Of a stretch of DNA of 64,000 bases, positions 33,945 through 44,406 are shown in pieces. The DNA lies in contig JARUPY010000473.1 in assembly GCA_029817715.1 (NCBI GenBank), positions 5,394,001-5,458,000 on the forward strand, written 5' to 3'. This DNA is from Melastoma dodecandrum. Lineage: Eukaryota > Streptophyta > Magnoliopsida > Myrtales > Melastomataceae. The notes below the pieces were generated by a model that saw nothing but the letters and a program-made list of their open reading frames with translations, was not told where the DNA came from and made no database searches. The position numbers and the translations under genes are program-made. Numbering within the stretch: position 1 is the stretch's first letter; each line of letters opens with the position of its first letter.

Positions 33945-35006
33945 ATGGAAATGTCTTCTTCTACCCAAGCACAGCCGCCCCCCATCGCCGCCTCCCCCCC
34001 AATTCTCATCCCTTCCGACTTCATGGAAAAAGTCCTCGCCCCCGATCGCCTCATCCCCCACCTCCGAACCACCATCCCCATCCTGACCCACCCTTCCTCC
34101 TCCACTCCCCACCGCCAGTCCTTCCTGGTCGGCGATTCCTCCACCCTCCTCCTGATGCCATCCTTCTCCACCCACGCCTCACTCCCTTACATCGGCGTCA
34201 AGCTCCTCACCCACTTCCCTTCCAACGCCCCTCCCACCCCTTCCATCCACGCCTCCTATGCCCTCTTCTCCTCCCTCTCCGGGTCCCCGATTGCCTACCT
34301 CGACGGCACCCTCCTCACCCTCCTCCGCACCTCAGCCGTATCCGCCCTCGCCTCCTCCTTCCTCTCCCGCCCTTCCTCCTCCACGCTTGTCCTCGTTGGA
34401 GCCGGCGCCCTCTCCCCCTACCTCTTCAGGGCCCACATCTCCGCTCGCCCTGGGATTTCCAAAACCCTAGTATGGAACCGTACCCCCGGAAAATCCCTCT
34501 CAATGGTGGAAACCCTAAGGGCCTGCGTGGAGTTCGACGGGAGGGTGAGGTTCGAGGTTGCGGAGCAGCTGGAGGAGGCGGTGAGGGAGGGGGACATAGT
34601 AAGCTGCGCGACGAGCAGCGAGGAGCCGCTGGTGAAGGGGGAGTGGCTGAAGGAGGGGGCGCACCTGGACCTGGTGGGGTCGTACACGAGGCAGATGAGG
34701 GAGTGTGACGACACGGCGATGTTACGGGCACGGGGGAGGGTGTATGTTGACTGCAAGGAGGCGGCGGAGGAAGCAGGGGAGATCGCAGGGGCAGTGGAGA
34801 GGGGAGCGATGGGGAGGGAGGACGTGGAGGGGACGCTGACGGAGCTGGTGACGGGGACGAAGATGGGGCGGAGGTCGGTGGAGGAGGTCACAGTGTTCAA
34901 GTCCGTGGGGAACGCGGGATGGGACCTGGCTGCGGCCCAACTGGTCTACGAAGATCACTCACTTTCGCCACCTGTTATGTTAGCTGACGATAGCTTTGTT
35001 TCGTAA
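33945..35006 (+). CDS. SARD4-like reductase (ornithine cyclodeaminase/mu-crystallin family)
   Basis: Arabidopsis SARD4 (At5g52810) reduces 2,3-dehydropipecolate to pipecolic acid in plastids, a step that feeds systemic immune signalling. This copy is one exon, 353 aa. The family core is present: GVKLLTHFP, YALFSSLSGSPIAYLDGTLL, LLRTSAVSALASSFL, the nucleotide-binding segment STLVLVGAGALSPYLFRAH (about residues 146-164), KTLVWNRTP, DIVSCATSS, GAHLDLVGSY and TVFKSVGNAGWDLAAAQLVY. The length slightly exceeds that of Arabidopsis SARD4, mainly at the N-terminus, which is Ser/Pro-rich. The coding strand is very C-rich in the first half and very G-rich in the second. A plastid location is inferred from the family. 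Substrate is inferred from homology; related family members act on other imines. Confidence 0.85.
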   Translation: MEMSSSTQAQPPPIAASPPILIPSDFMEKVLAPDRLIPHLRTTIPILTHPSSSTPHRQSFLVGDSSTLLLMPSFSTHASLPYIGVKLLTHFPSNAPPTPSIHASYALFSSLSGSPIAYLDGTLLTLLRTSAVSALASSFLSRPSSSTLVLVGAGALSPYLFRAHISARPGISKTLVWNRTPGKSLSMVETLRACVEFDGRVRFEVAEQLEEAVREGDIVSCATSSEEPLVKGEWLKEGAHLDLVGSYTRQMRECDDTAMLRARGRVYVDCKEAAEEAGEIAGAVERGAMGREDVEGTLTELVTGTKMGRRSVEEVTVFKSVGNAGWDLAAAQLVYEDHSLSPPVMLADDSFVS

Positions 35007-35481
35007 CAAATTTCGTTTGAATAAATATTTCAAATGAATAAGGTTTAAATTTAAACAAATAACACCTCTATATACCCGAGAGTTCAGCTTGAAAAATTTA
35101 ATTATACATATATGAGAAATGATATCAACTAGAGATTTGTAATATTGAGTAACATTATGAGTTGGATCGAGTTCACTCGAATAGTAACAATGTGATGATG
35201 AAAATTTTTACCGAGTTCCAACTTGGCATTACAACCCCAAGTTCTGTATGCACTATAAATGACAAGAACAACTATATTTGATTGTTTAAGTTTTCACTAT
35301 TTAGATATAGGAACGGTGTTTAATTTTTTGAATTTTTATTCCTTTTATTATTTACTAACTCATAATCCGATCTTCAAAACTAAATATCCTCAATTTGAAT
35401 TAATGGTTGCCTTGACTCTTATCTTAGTTCTCAAATCAGTATTGAGAGTTTCAACGACTTTCTTAAGCTCAAGATTTTTAT
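35007..35481. other. Intergenic AT-rich DNA
   Basis: 3' flank of the SARD4-like gene followed by AT-rich sequence. No gene recognised. Parts near 35400-35480 may belong to the plastid-derived patch that follows. Confidence 0.4.
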
Positions 35482-35772
35482 TCAGTTCTCGAACGAGCAA
35501 TCGAAAAGATTCTGAAGCATCCGCAGGTTTAGGTATTGTTCCTCCAATCAGGCGGATCAACTCATCAAGTTCCCATTGAAATCGGATCCACACAAGGAAA
35601 AGCACTTGCCATTCGTTGGTTATTAGGGGCATCCCGAAAACGTCCGGGCCGGAAAGGATCAATTTAAACCCTCTAATTGTTTCGGCTAAACCAACATATT
35701 TACCCAGGGAACCGGTAAAAACTTCTGCGACAAAAAAGGGTTGTGATAGGAAACGCTCAATTTTTCGTGCAT
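35482..35772. other. Nuclear plastid DNA mosaic (rpoB, rps7 and atpB pieces)
   Basis: Three plastid gene fragments lie end to end. 35482-35537, minus: [17 protein letters not shown], as in the C-terminus of plastid RpoB. 35572-35652, plus: [20 protein letters not shown] and SRKRPGR, as in plastid ribosomal protein S7. 35650-35772, minus: [20 protein letters not shown] and [11 protein letters not shown], as in the C-terminus of the plastid ATP synthase beta subunit. These genes lie far apart in normal plastid genomes and the orientation changes, so the patch was joined from separate shards. By chance an open frame of 154 codons crosses it on the minus strand; it is not a gene. Confidence 0.8.
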
Positions 35773-36261
35773 GAGCAACAACAATTCCTCCAAACATATA
35801 GAAGATAAGGAACACAAAAGTGATTGAAATATATTCCCGAAACATAACCTCCAAATATATGTTTAAGAGGTAAAAAAGAAATTAATAAAATATCGAATTG
35901 TGGCATTAACTATTATTAAATTTTTTAATTTAGCATGAACTTAATTTGTTATATAAATATATCCCGAATTTACATTTTAGCCTATACCGTGGCCCGACTA
36001 GGACGACGTGAAGCCCGTTCCTTATGTGGAATTAACGTTCGCTTAGATGGATCCGATGTGAAGCTCTTTTTGGTCGCCATATAAGTCTGACTTGGCGCCA
36101 TGTGGATCCAGCATGGTGGGGAGCTTCTTGGTATATGTCTTCCTCAAATCTATACTAAGTCCTAAATCGATTTGAAGAGATCCCAAGTCGGAGAAGAGAA
36201 GAAGAAGAGGGAAGGAAGCCCCGACTATATAGATGCCCAAGTAGTTAAATCTATACTAAGT
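35773..36261. other. Intergenic DNA between plastid mosaic and truncated copia
   Basis: AT-rich on the left, mixed on the right. A 16-bp sequence, AAATCTATACTAAGTC, occurs at 36146-36161 and again at 36247-36262, exactly where the copia copy begins. May contain further unrecognised organelle pieces. Confidence 0.4.
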
Positions 36262-37644
36262 CAAATCATTTCGCCTATGGCAATTTTTAATAAAATGATT
36301 CGGCATTTTACAATAATAGCAAAGCCTAGGTAGCATTTGAATAATATAATGAGATTCGTCATTCCTTACATGAGGATGAATATATTTCTTATATGGTAAA
36401 TGTTTCTCATTTTCATATTTGTGCATCTCACGCACGCATAAACCAGTTTTGTTGTGCACAGCACTGAGTTGCTGTTGCAATTACTCGATCTTTGACTTAA
36501 ATTGAGAAAGTTATTTTACCGCTTTCTTAGCCTTTGCTAATAACTCTTCCTTAAGAGAAGCGTTCTCAGCACTCAAGAGTTTGTTCTCCTTCTTGAGAGC
36601 TTTATTGTTTGCGGTCAATAACTCAAGTTTGTCATAGCATTCTAAGAAAATATTCTCAATATCATTAGTTGATAAATCAGAGGGAGAGAAAGCATTGGCC
36701 TTCTCAGGTTCAGCATCAGTTTGCACCATATAGCAGAGATTTGCTGTTACGTTATCCTGATCTGATTCCTCGTCATTATCACTCCAAGACGCCGACATGG
36801 CTTTTTTCTTATATTTTGAAGGTTTTTCCTTCTCACTTAATAGCGGACAATCTGGTCGCATCTGACCAGGTATGTCACACTCATAGCAGACACCACCTTT
36901 TCTTTGATGTGGCTTTGTATTTTTCTTTTTAGCATCTCGCTTTCCCTTGAAACGATTTTTGCGAAGATACTTTTTAAATTTCCCAGCCATTAAGGAGATT
37001 TCATCCTCTGAATCAGATGAAGAGTCATCCTCAAATTCATCGGAGGATTCAACACTCCCTTTAAATGCAACAACATTCGACTTCTTTTCTTCAGCAAACT
37101 TGTTATCATTCTCGTAAGTAACAAGAGAACCAAGTAGCTGTTGAAGACTTAAGCTCGTCAAGTCTTTAGCTTCTTCAATCATTGTCTTCTTGGCTTCCCA
37201 AGATTTAGGTAATGAACGAAGTATTTTTCGGACCAACTCAGAATTTGAGATTGTTTTGCCAAGTGATTACATGGCATTAGTGATTTCGGTGAGTCTATCA
37301 AACATTTGATTTATTGACTCATCCATTTTCATCTCGAATACTTTGTATTGAGTTACTAATCCATTCACTTTGGACTCATTGACTTGTTATGTTCCATCAT
37401 AGATCAAAGCAAGTCTCTCCCACATTTCTTTTGCAATCTTACAAGTGGAAACGCGATTGAATTCATTTCCAGCAAGAGCGCATACTAAGTAATGCATTGC
37501 TTTAGTATTGAGTGAGATAATTCTCTTTCTTTCAAATTCATGCCGAGAATCGCTGGGATTAGATGGAGTGACTGTTATATCTCCTTCTAATATAATATGC
37601 CAGCAATCGGCTTCTTTCGCTCCAACGAACAACTCCATTCTCAT
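36256..37644 (-). pseudogene. Copia gag remnant (second SIRE-like copy)
   Basis: Open pieces 37387-37644 (ELFVGAKEADCWHIILEGD, HYLVCALAGNEFNRVSTC) and 36511-37236 (MVRKILRSLPKSWEAKK, LQQLLGSLVTYENDNKFAEE, CYECDIPGQMRPDCP, KKENKLLSAENASLKEELLA) encode the UBN2 gag, one zinc knuckle and a coiled coil. A second knuckle is at 36256-36480 (CYYCKMPNHFIKNCH). In-frame stops occur near 37268 and 36482. Confidence 0.8.
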
Positions 37645-38545
37645 TTTTCAATATGAGAAGTATTGTCCTGCAAAGAGCGGGGGACGTTCGGTTGAGTGAC
37701 CATCAGTTAAGAGCGTCGACATTTTGCTCAGTTTAGAGATCAGATCTCTCAGTAGCACCTTGCTGTGCTAGATGTAGATTTTTCAGCAATGCGCTGATTT
37801 GACTGTTAGGTCCAGCAACAGATTTCTATAGCAGTAATCGCACAGAAAGCGTTCCAGCAAACCTCCTCTGATACCAATTGTTGGATCATTCAGGTGCACC
37901 AAGAGGGTGATAAATTAATGACTGTAACTTTTTCGCCCTTTTCTCAGTATAAGCGGAAGCGTACTGTATCACAACAGAGCGTTTCTCAGAATGAGATCTG
38001 CTTCGTTGTAACCATTACGATTTGATCGAGTAGGTTTTCGTACGAGTATTTGCGCGATCGTAAGGGACACACTAGTTTATAGTGGTTATGCCTTAATCGA
38101 CATACGTCCACTTTCTACCAACGAGGTATATAATATAATGGGTGCAAAGAGCCCTTGCACTAGGCTTTCGGTTTCTCACAAAGTGAGATTTAGAATCCTT
38201 TAAAAATGGAGATCACTCTTGGGCAACGATTAGCTCCTCACAGCATGGACGTCTTCTCGTTTCCAGCAGAATGATGCTTACACTCAGCAGTTGATTGCTC
38301 AAAGGATTTTCACACAGCACGTTGTCGCTTAGGCGTAAGCCTATCTACCAAAGCGCAAAGACAACGTTATGTTAAATGATTCCTTATAGTGAATAACGAC
38401 TTCTCTGAGAGCAGCCCGTTTCTGTTTCACAGCAGAGGAATGCTTCAGCACTTAATGGCTCAGCAGAGGATTTCCACACAGTTTCTGTCTCTTCACAAGA
38501 TGAGCCTGTAGGTACTCAAGAGACAACCACAAAGCCAGTCACTTA
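36262..38545 (-). mobile_element. Second SIRE-like copia copy, truncated (gag and LTR only)
   Basis: Same family and orientation as the element at 14963-24280. From right to left on the minus strand: LTR from 37879 (TGTTGGATCATTCAGG) to about 38545, primer site (ATTGGTATCAGAG at 37866-37878), gag, knuckle region, then an abrupt end at 36262. Everything after gag (protease, pol, 3' LTR) is absent. The primer site is better kept than in the other copy. Confidence 0.8.
37879..38545 (-). repeat. LTR of the second SIRE-like copy, outer end lost
   Basis: Aligns with the start of the LTR at 14963, including the stretch of about 190 bp that the LTR at 22440 has lost. Similarity fades near 38545. Confidence 0.7.
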
Positions 38546-40799
38546 ACCACAAGTACTCGTTGCTTAAGTTCATCATCAAAACATAGGTCAATACTTATGA
38601 CGTTAAATGTCTCCTTTTGCATCTTTCTTGGTCTTAAAGACTCATTTACAACCAACTGCCTTTTGACCAACCGACCACCTCTATGGTGACAGCATTGTTG
38701 CACATATTGAAGGAAACTGTAGAACAAAAGTAACGCTACCATTAAGCGTCATGAGCCGCATAAGATCAATCAATAAGATCAAACAATTATGAAGAATCTT
38801 CATACTCCAATGTCAACTCCCTTTTGGATAGAGAGAGCACAAAGCAGAGAAACATTCCCACATTGATCATAAAGAAACAACAGATTCAACAAATTCATTC
38901 ACCTTGGGAAATAAATAGTCTACTCCAATGATCTAGAATCAAAGAATTCTCTCACCATATCACATGTCACTATGCACGATCTACTTTGGGGAAATCACAC
39001 ACAGCACAATGTGCTATAATAAAATTGTGGGAAATAAAAACATACCACCTTTAAGGAACCATCACTTGTCACGTACAAGTGAGCCACTTTGGTAGCCAAA
39101 CAATTACAGCACATTATGATTTCCTTCAATAAATAAATGCATGTCTGAATAGAAAATAAGAACCAACTGTCACCATAAACGGGTCACTTTGGCAACCAAG
39201 CGTTTATAGCACAACATGGTAATATCTCACTAGGCTCATAATGTTTGTCACATCAAAAGATTGTGTGTGACCCTTTACCCATGTTTAAATAATTTTATAT
39301 CTTCTTCTACAAGTCTAAAATTAAAATAATTATGTAAAACAAACTTTATAAATTGTGCAACAAATATTTAATTCCTAAAGTTTTTTTAAATTTTTTTATT
39401 ATTTTTTTCTTTCGATCAAAGTTTGACCGTTGATCGCCAGTCGACCGACCTTGACTATCGGATCAGTAACCGGCGTTGACTCACGGTCAACCCATAGCCG
39501 GCCACAAGGGCCAGCCCCTTTATGATGGGGTGGGCTAAGCCCACGATCCCATCCGTCTCTTTTTTTTAACCCAATTGAGCTCGGCCTGATCAACTTGGAC
39601 CAGACTAATTAGTAATAAATTTTTTCAATGTTACTTATGCCCAAGCCCACAATGGGCCTAGAGTACAAGTCTAAACAACCCAAATTAGGTTTCCACCAAA
39701 TTCATCGAATCTAGAACTTTTTTAACAAAATATTTATAATGTATAAATAATTGCTTTAAAAAATTGACCATGAACCCAAAAACCCAATTCCCTTGTATCA
39801 AACCGATAACACACCGATTAGAGAGAACACAATGAACCGTTAACATGAAATTGATCGTCACCCAAATTCTTTACTCAGAATCATAAATTAACGTAATCCA
39901 CTTTAATACCACATGTAAGAATTACACAAACACAGGAACAACAAACAAAGAAAACAACATAAGCCCTGGATCGATTACGATAGTTTACGGTCACCGAGAA
40001 AGATTGGAGAAAACTAAAACGTACCTATAGATGCCATCTCGACGACGTTCCCAGAAACCTTAACGACAAAGTCTTCTTCCCCTTTTGCTTCCCATACGAC
40101 TGTTCTCGATTTAGGAGACAAAAGAAAACTGCGATCTAACTGACTGGATGAATTAACCCAGATACAGGAAAATATAATATAGGGTTTTCTTATGATATGT
40201 CGGTTTTCCCTTTAATTAAATAATTATTTTGAAAGACATGGGAAGAGACCTAACCGTAATTTACTATAATCTATGTCATATCCATCAACAGACAATTGGT
40301 TATAAAATAGCCTACTTCCATCTGTGAACCACATCATATAAATGAGATGCGCATATCCCAATAATTTTAGAGATCACGATACTGTAGCGGGATTTCATGG
40401 ACTGTCTGTTACAGCTTGTTTTATAAAATGGACTTTAATAAAATAAAATAAAAGGTAAAGTAAAATTGTATAATTAATGGTAGCCCAATTTAGAAAAATT
40501 CCAATAGCTCTTGCATGCCTTGTAAAAAATAAGTTTTCAAGAAAAGTCTCGATGCTTGACTTTCCAATATTAGTATATATGGCATGCACGATTCTTGTGT
40601 TCAACTATCGGCGCAAGACATGCGATGACGTTTACGATTCCTTGCATATAAAATGTAACACCAAACAAATAAGGTGGCATATATGGAATGTAAGGAGACA
40701 TAGAGAATAAGTTCATAAAAATTTGCATACGAACCTTCTGTTGGTTGCTTATAAATGTCCATCATTGACCAAATCTCAATCTACGACAAATGTCCTTCT
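38546..40799. other. Repeat-like intergenic DNA, unclassified
   Basis: No gene seen. Two imperfect copies of a segment occur near 39080-39110 (CACTTTGGTAGCCAAACAA) and 39182-39212 (CACTTTGGCAACCAAGCG). 39410-39560 is rich in TTGACC/GGTCAA motifs. 39960-40180 reads like an LTR or a decayed 5' leader. I could not fix element ends or a family. Confidence 0.3.
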
Positions 40800-41790
40800 A
40801 TTGAACAATAAACTCATAAACTATGTATAGGAGTATGAGTTTTCTCCTTCCACTACAACCCAGGCAATAGGGTACATTCCATCATTTGCATCTCACCCAA
40901 CTACAGTTCAAAGGATTCCACCTATTCTATGCTTTAAGAAGGTGCCATTAAAGCAAATGAATGGCTTACAACCCTCTAAGAAACCTCCGTGCAATGCATC
41001 AAAGCATATAAACAACCTTTTGAATATGATGAATAAACCAATAGAGAAAGTTATATCACAGCTCAATTCGAAAGTGGAACGGGGATACTTCGTTCACAAA
41101 GTAGCTATATAAGGTCGCATATCCTTGAAGTGGTCCTTTATCGTGCTATTGATCAACTTATAAGTCAAACATGTTGCTTCATAAATTGTCATGAAAGGGA
41201 CCTCTACGTTATCCTTTTCCATTAACTCTTGTTGAATGTCTTTTGCGATAACACCTGTGCGACAAATGTTCCCATCCATGAATTGTGATGCCACCCACTT
41301 TGTGGTTGCTTGCCTATTGGCAATGCTTCTACAACAGTTGTGCTTATTAATCACATACTTCACTACAAATATATTTTCTTTCTTCATCCAAGAAGCATAT
41401 AACCTCCAAGGGCAGCCTTCAGTGCAAACGCCTTCTTGCCTAATCTTAGAAGTAAGCTTCCAACAAAGATTAACGCTATTTGTGATAGCAAACTTCTATA
41501 CAACAGAATGCAGTTGCCATGGAGTCTCAAAGGCCATTACAATGCTATTTTTTGTGATCAACTTGGGCATTATATCCACAAAGCTCTTTCAATAAAACCT
41601 CTCTTCTCTCTCCTATTGTTTTATCACCATCATCCACGCCCATTTCATCATCATATTTCTCATATTCTGATTGCACTGCCACCTTTGATCAACAATGGTA
41701 ACGTGATATTATTTGGATCAGGTATTGGGAATCATAATTCCTTACTTGCCTTCAAAGGAGCCAGTTGAGTGATTGGCGAGGATGGTCGGT
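40800..41790 (-). pseudogene. MULE (Mutator-like) transposase remnant
   Basis: On the minus strand the MuDR-type N-terminal domain is readable: GCPWRLYASWMKKENIFVVK, KHNCCRSIANRQATTKWVAS, with HFKDMRPYIATL after it. Then the transposase core follows: EGCKPFICFNGTFLKHRIGG and DANDGMYPIAWVVVEGENS. Several stops interrupt it. Terminal repeats were not found. No relation to the foldback element at 13112 can be shown from sequence alone. Confidence 0.75.
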
Positions 41791-43293
41791 CCAATCTAGA
41801 GTCTGGTAGACATTGCTTTGAGTTGAATCTTGAGAAGTATCGTATTATCCTCGTCTTGTGCAAGTACAGCGACACCAATGTTGAACATATCGACATCCTT
41901 TTGAACACCTTCATGTTCCCATTGTTCTTCATCACCTTCCTATTCTTGTGGCTCTTCATCCTCTTCAACTATGTCATGTCCCTGCTCTGGTTGGTCCCTG
42001 TGGGTTGTCTTACATTACGTCGATATAATCATACGGGGGTAGTAATCCCTTAAAAACGTGCACGTCTCGCGAGAAATATACGTTATTTGTCACAACTCAT
42101 TTTCGTCATGTCTCTGTTCGAAGATATAAATCAGAGAGACGTTTTTGTCTAAAAAAAGTTGAATTAGCACGATATCAATTTAAAAAAAGCGCACTGACGT
42201 ACCCAACACGACGCTCGTGTGCGATAGACGTCGATGAATGCGAGGCATGTACCAGCTATCATAGGTAGTCGAGGACTTCCAATAATTAACAATCCTAATT
42301 GTTGAAGTGTAAAACCATATCCCACGTCGAATATATAACTAGTTTCACGCTGAGATATAAGTCTAACAGATTTATCCCTCTATCATAAATTATTTTTTGA
42401 GTGAAACTTATTGGATTTAATGATGTAATTGTCCTTAGTACATCACTTTAGTTTTTTTTTTTTTGCAAGAATTTAAAATCCATATATCCCTGTTTAAATA
42501 TGTCATTGTGAATTCAACACCATGTCGCTACTTTTTGCATTTGACAACAAAACTGAATTTCGTGCGGGGAAAGTCACAAATTTGTTTGATTAATGACAAT
42601 GTTTCAAATTGATCAGTCATTATGTACCCTCGAGTTACTATAGAATTTAACAAATATTGAAAATCTCGTAATTCAGCTTTTGAGTATATGGGCCTCGGAC
42701 TTCCGTGACGTTTTACTTAGAATGCTTACTTTTTAACTTCTAGAAGATGGCATTATGTGCAAAAGTAGGTAAACAAACGGGTCTAAATGATCTTAAACTT
42801 GTCTCTTGAAAAGATACCCAAGTCTTAAATGCATGGAGTAAAAAAGCATTTAAGGAACTTTGTTCTCATAATAGATTATCCCTTCTCTCAACTAGTTTAA
42901 TCGTAAACTGAGTTTGCTTGGAGTAAAATATTTTCCTCAACCAAACAACTGTTTGACAACTGAATGTGTATGGACAAGTTTTGGAAATACAAAATAAATA
43001 TCATTTTATAAGAATATTTAATAAAAAAAATCTAGCCAATTAGGTATATAATTCTTACCTAATCTTTTTATTCAACTTATCAAAACCCAGTTCAAAAAGC
43101 CAATCTTCGGTCTACTAGTTTTTAAATACTATATTATTTCAATCAACTTAAAATTATGTTGGCCCATTAACATAAGCCCATTAAGGCCCACCTTCTCCAT
43201 CCTCTACCCTCGGGGGATCTGGCGATCGAGCTTACTACTACTCCGACCAAAGGAGGTGTCACGTCGACGTAGGACGGTGGTGGTGAAGGAGAA
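41791..43293. other. Intergenic DNA upstream of TRAPPC1
   Basis: AT-rich, with no convincing ORF. Around 43160-43293 is the probable leader of TRAPPC1. Nothing else recognised. Confidence 0.4.
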
Positions 43294-44406
43294 ATGCAGT
43301 TCTTCGGGGGTTCGGACGTTAGCCCGTCCCCGCCAGCGACGACGGCGGCGGGGCATAACGCGAATATGATGTACATGTTCAACAGGAACGGGGTCTGTTT
43401 GTTCTACAGGGAATGGAACCGCCCCCTCCGCACCCTCAAACCCCAGCAGGATCACAAGCTCATGTTCGGTCTCCTCTTCTCCCTCAAATCCCTCACCGCC
43501 AAGATGGATCCCACCAGGTTTTTTCAATCATCATCCTCTTATGACTGACTGCCTTGTGATTAAGGGATAATCAATTGCTGTAACCCCGCGCCAATGGTTT
43601 TCGGGATTGGCGGAATTGGATCGGTCTTTGAGTTAGACTCCGTAGGAGGCTTGGTGTTTTTGGATGGCATCGAAATCTTAGGATGCTTGATGCTTTTTGA
43701 GCTTGGCCCGGTTACTAAGGATGATACTCTATTGATGTCTCCCCTTGGTCAATTGCAGCGGCGACAATGGAAATCTGGGGATGCCTCAGTTACCCGGCCA
43801 GGGGTGTTCTTTTCACAGCTTCAAGACCAATACCTATAAGCTCAGCTTCATGGAAAGCCCATCCGGTATAAAGGTCCGTCCGGGAAGCCTCATGCTTTCC
43901 ATGCAGAGTTGTGCTTAGTAGCGATTTCGAGCTAGCAGGCCCTTGTAGGTTTATGTTACATGATAATTTGTCGTATCATTTGACTGCTTGGGCAGATAAT
44001 CCTGGTCACTCATCCTAAGACCGGCGATCTACGGGAATCTACAAAGTACATTTATAATCTGTATGTGGAATATGTCGCGAAAAATCCAATGTATTCCCCG
44101 GGAACTCCTATCAGGTGACTTAGCTCCCTTTTCTTGAGTTTTATGATTTTTGTAGAGCACGAATCGTTTATGGAGTGTTCATTATATATCTAGTGTGTTT
44201 GAGTATGTTCTGATCCGTTTTTTTGGTCATCTGCATATGCTTGACTAAGCTTGCGGCAATATTTCGTTACTATTTCTCGATAGAGTATTTGCTCGGGGAT
44301 TTGTTTAACTTCAATATACCTAACTTACGAGCAATTATTATTTTTTCTTTATAGGTCCGACCTATTTACCAGAAATCTTGATCTATATGTGAGGAGTATT
44401 TCATAG
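43294..44406 (+). CDS. BET5: TRAPP complex subunit TRAPPC1/BET5
   Basis: Core subunit of the TRAPP tethering complex that activates Rab GTPases in ER-Golgi and later traffic. Four exons: 43294-43517, 43759-43873, 43996-44114, 44355-44406, GT-AG and in frame, 169 aa. It is a longin-type protein: NMMYMFNRNGVCLFYREWNR, then QDHKLMFGLLFSLKSLTAKM, then MPQLPGQGCSFHSFKTNTYK, LSFMESPSGIK, IILVTHPKTGDLRESTKYIY, and the C-terminus LDLYVRSIS. Plants add about 20 residues at the N-terminus (MQFFGGSDVSPSPP), as in Arabidopsis At1g51160. Complete and undamaged. The LTR of a giant retrotransposon begins only 184 bp after the stop codon, so the transcript end may fall near or inside that LTR. Confidence 0.96.

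Noticed and set aside
33797..34708. 303-codon ORF and others overlapping the SARD4-like gene
   Set aside because: Low-complexity Pro/His/Arg frames caused by C-rich composition; the family match is in the 33945 frame.
35390..35854. 154-codon minus-strand ORF
   Set aside because: It crosses three unrelated plastid fragments, one of them in the wrong strand, so it is a chance fusion and not a gene.
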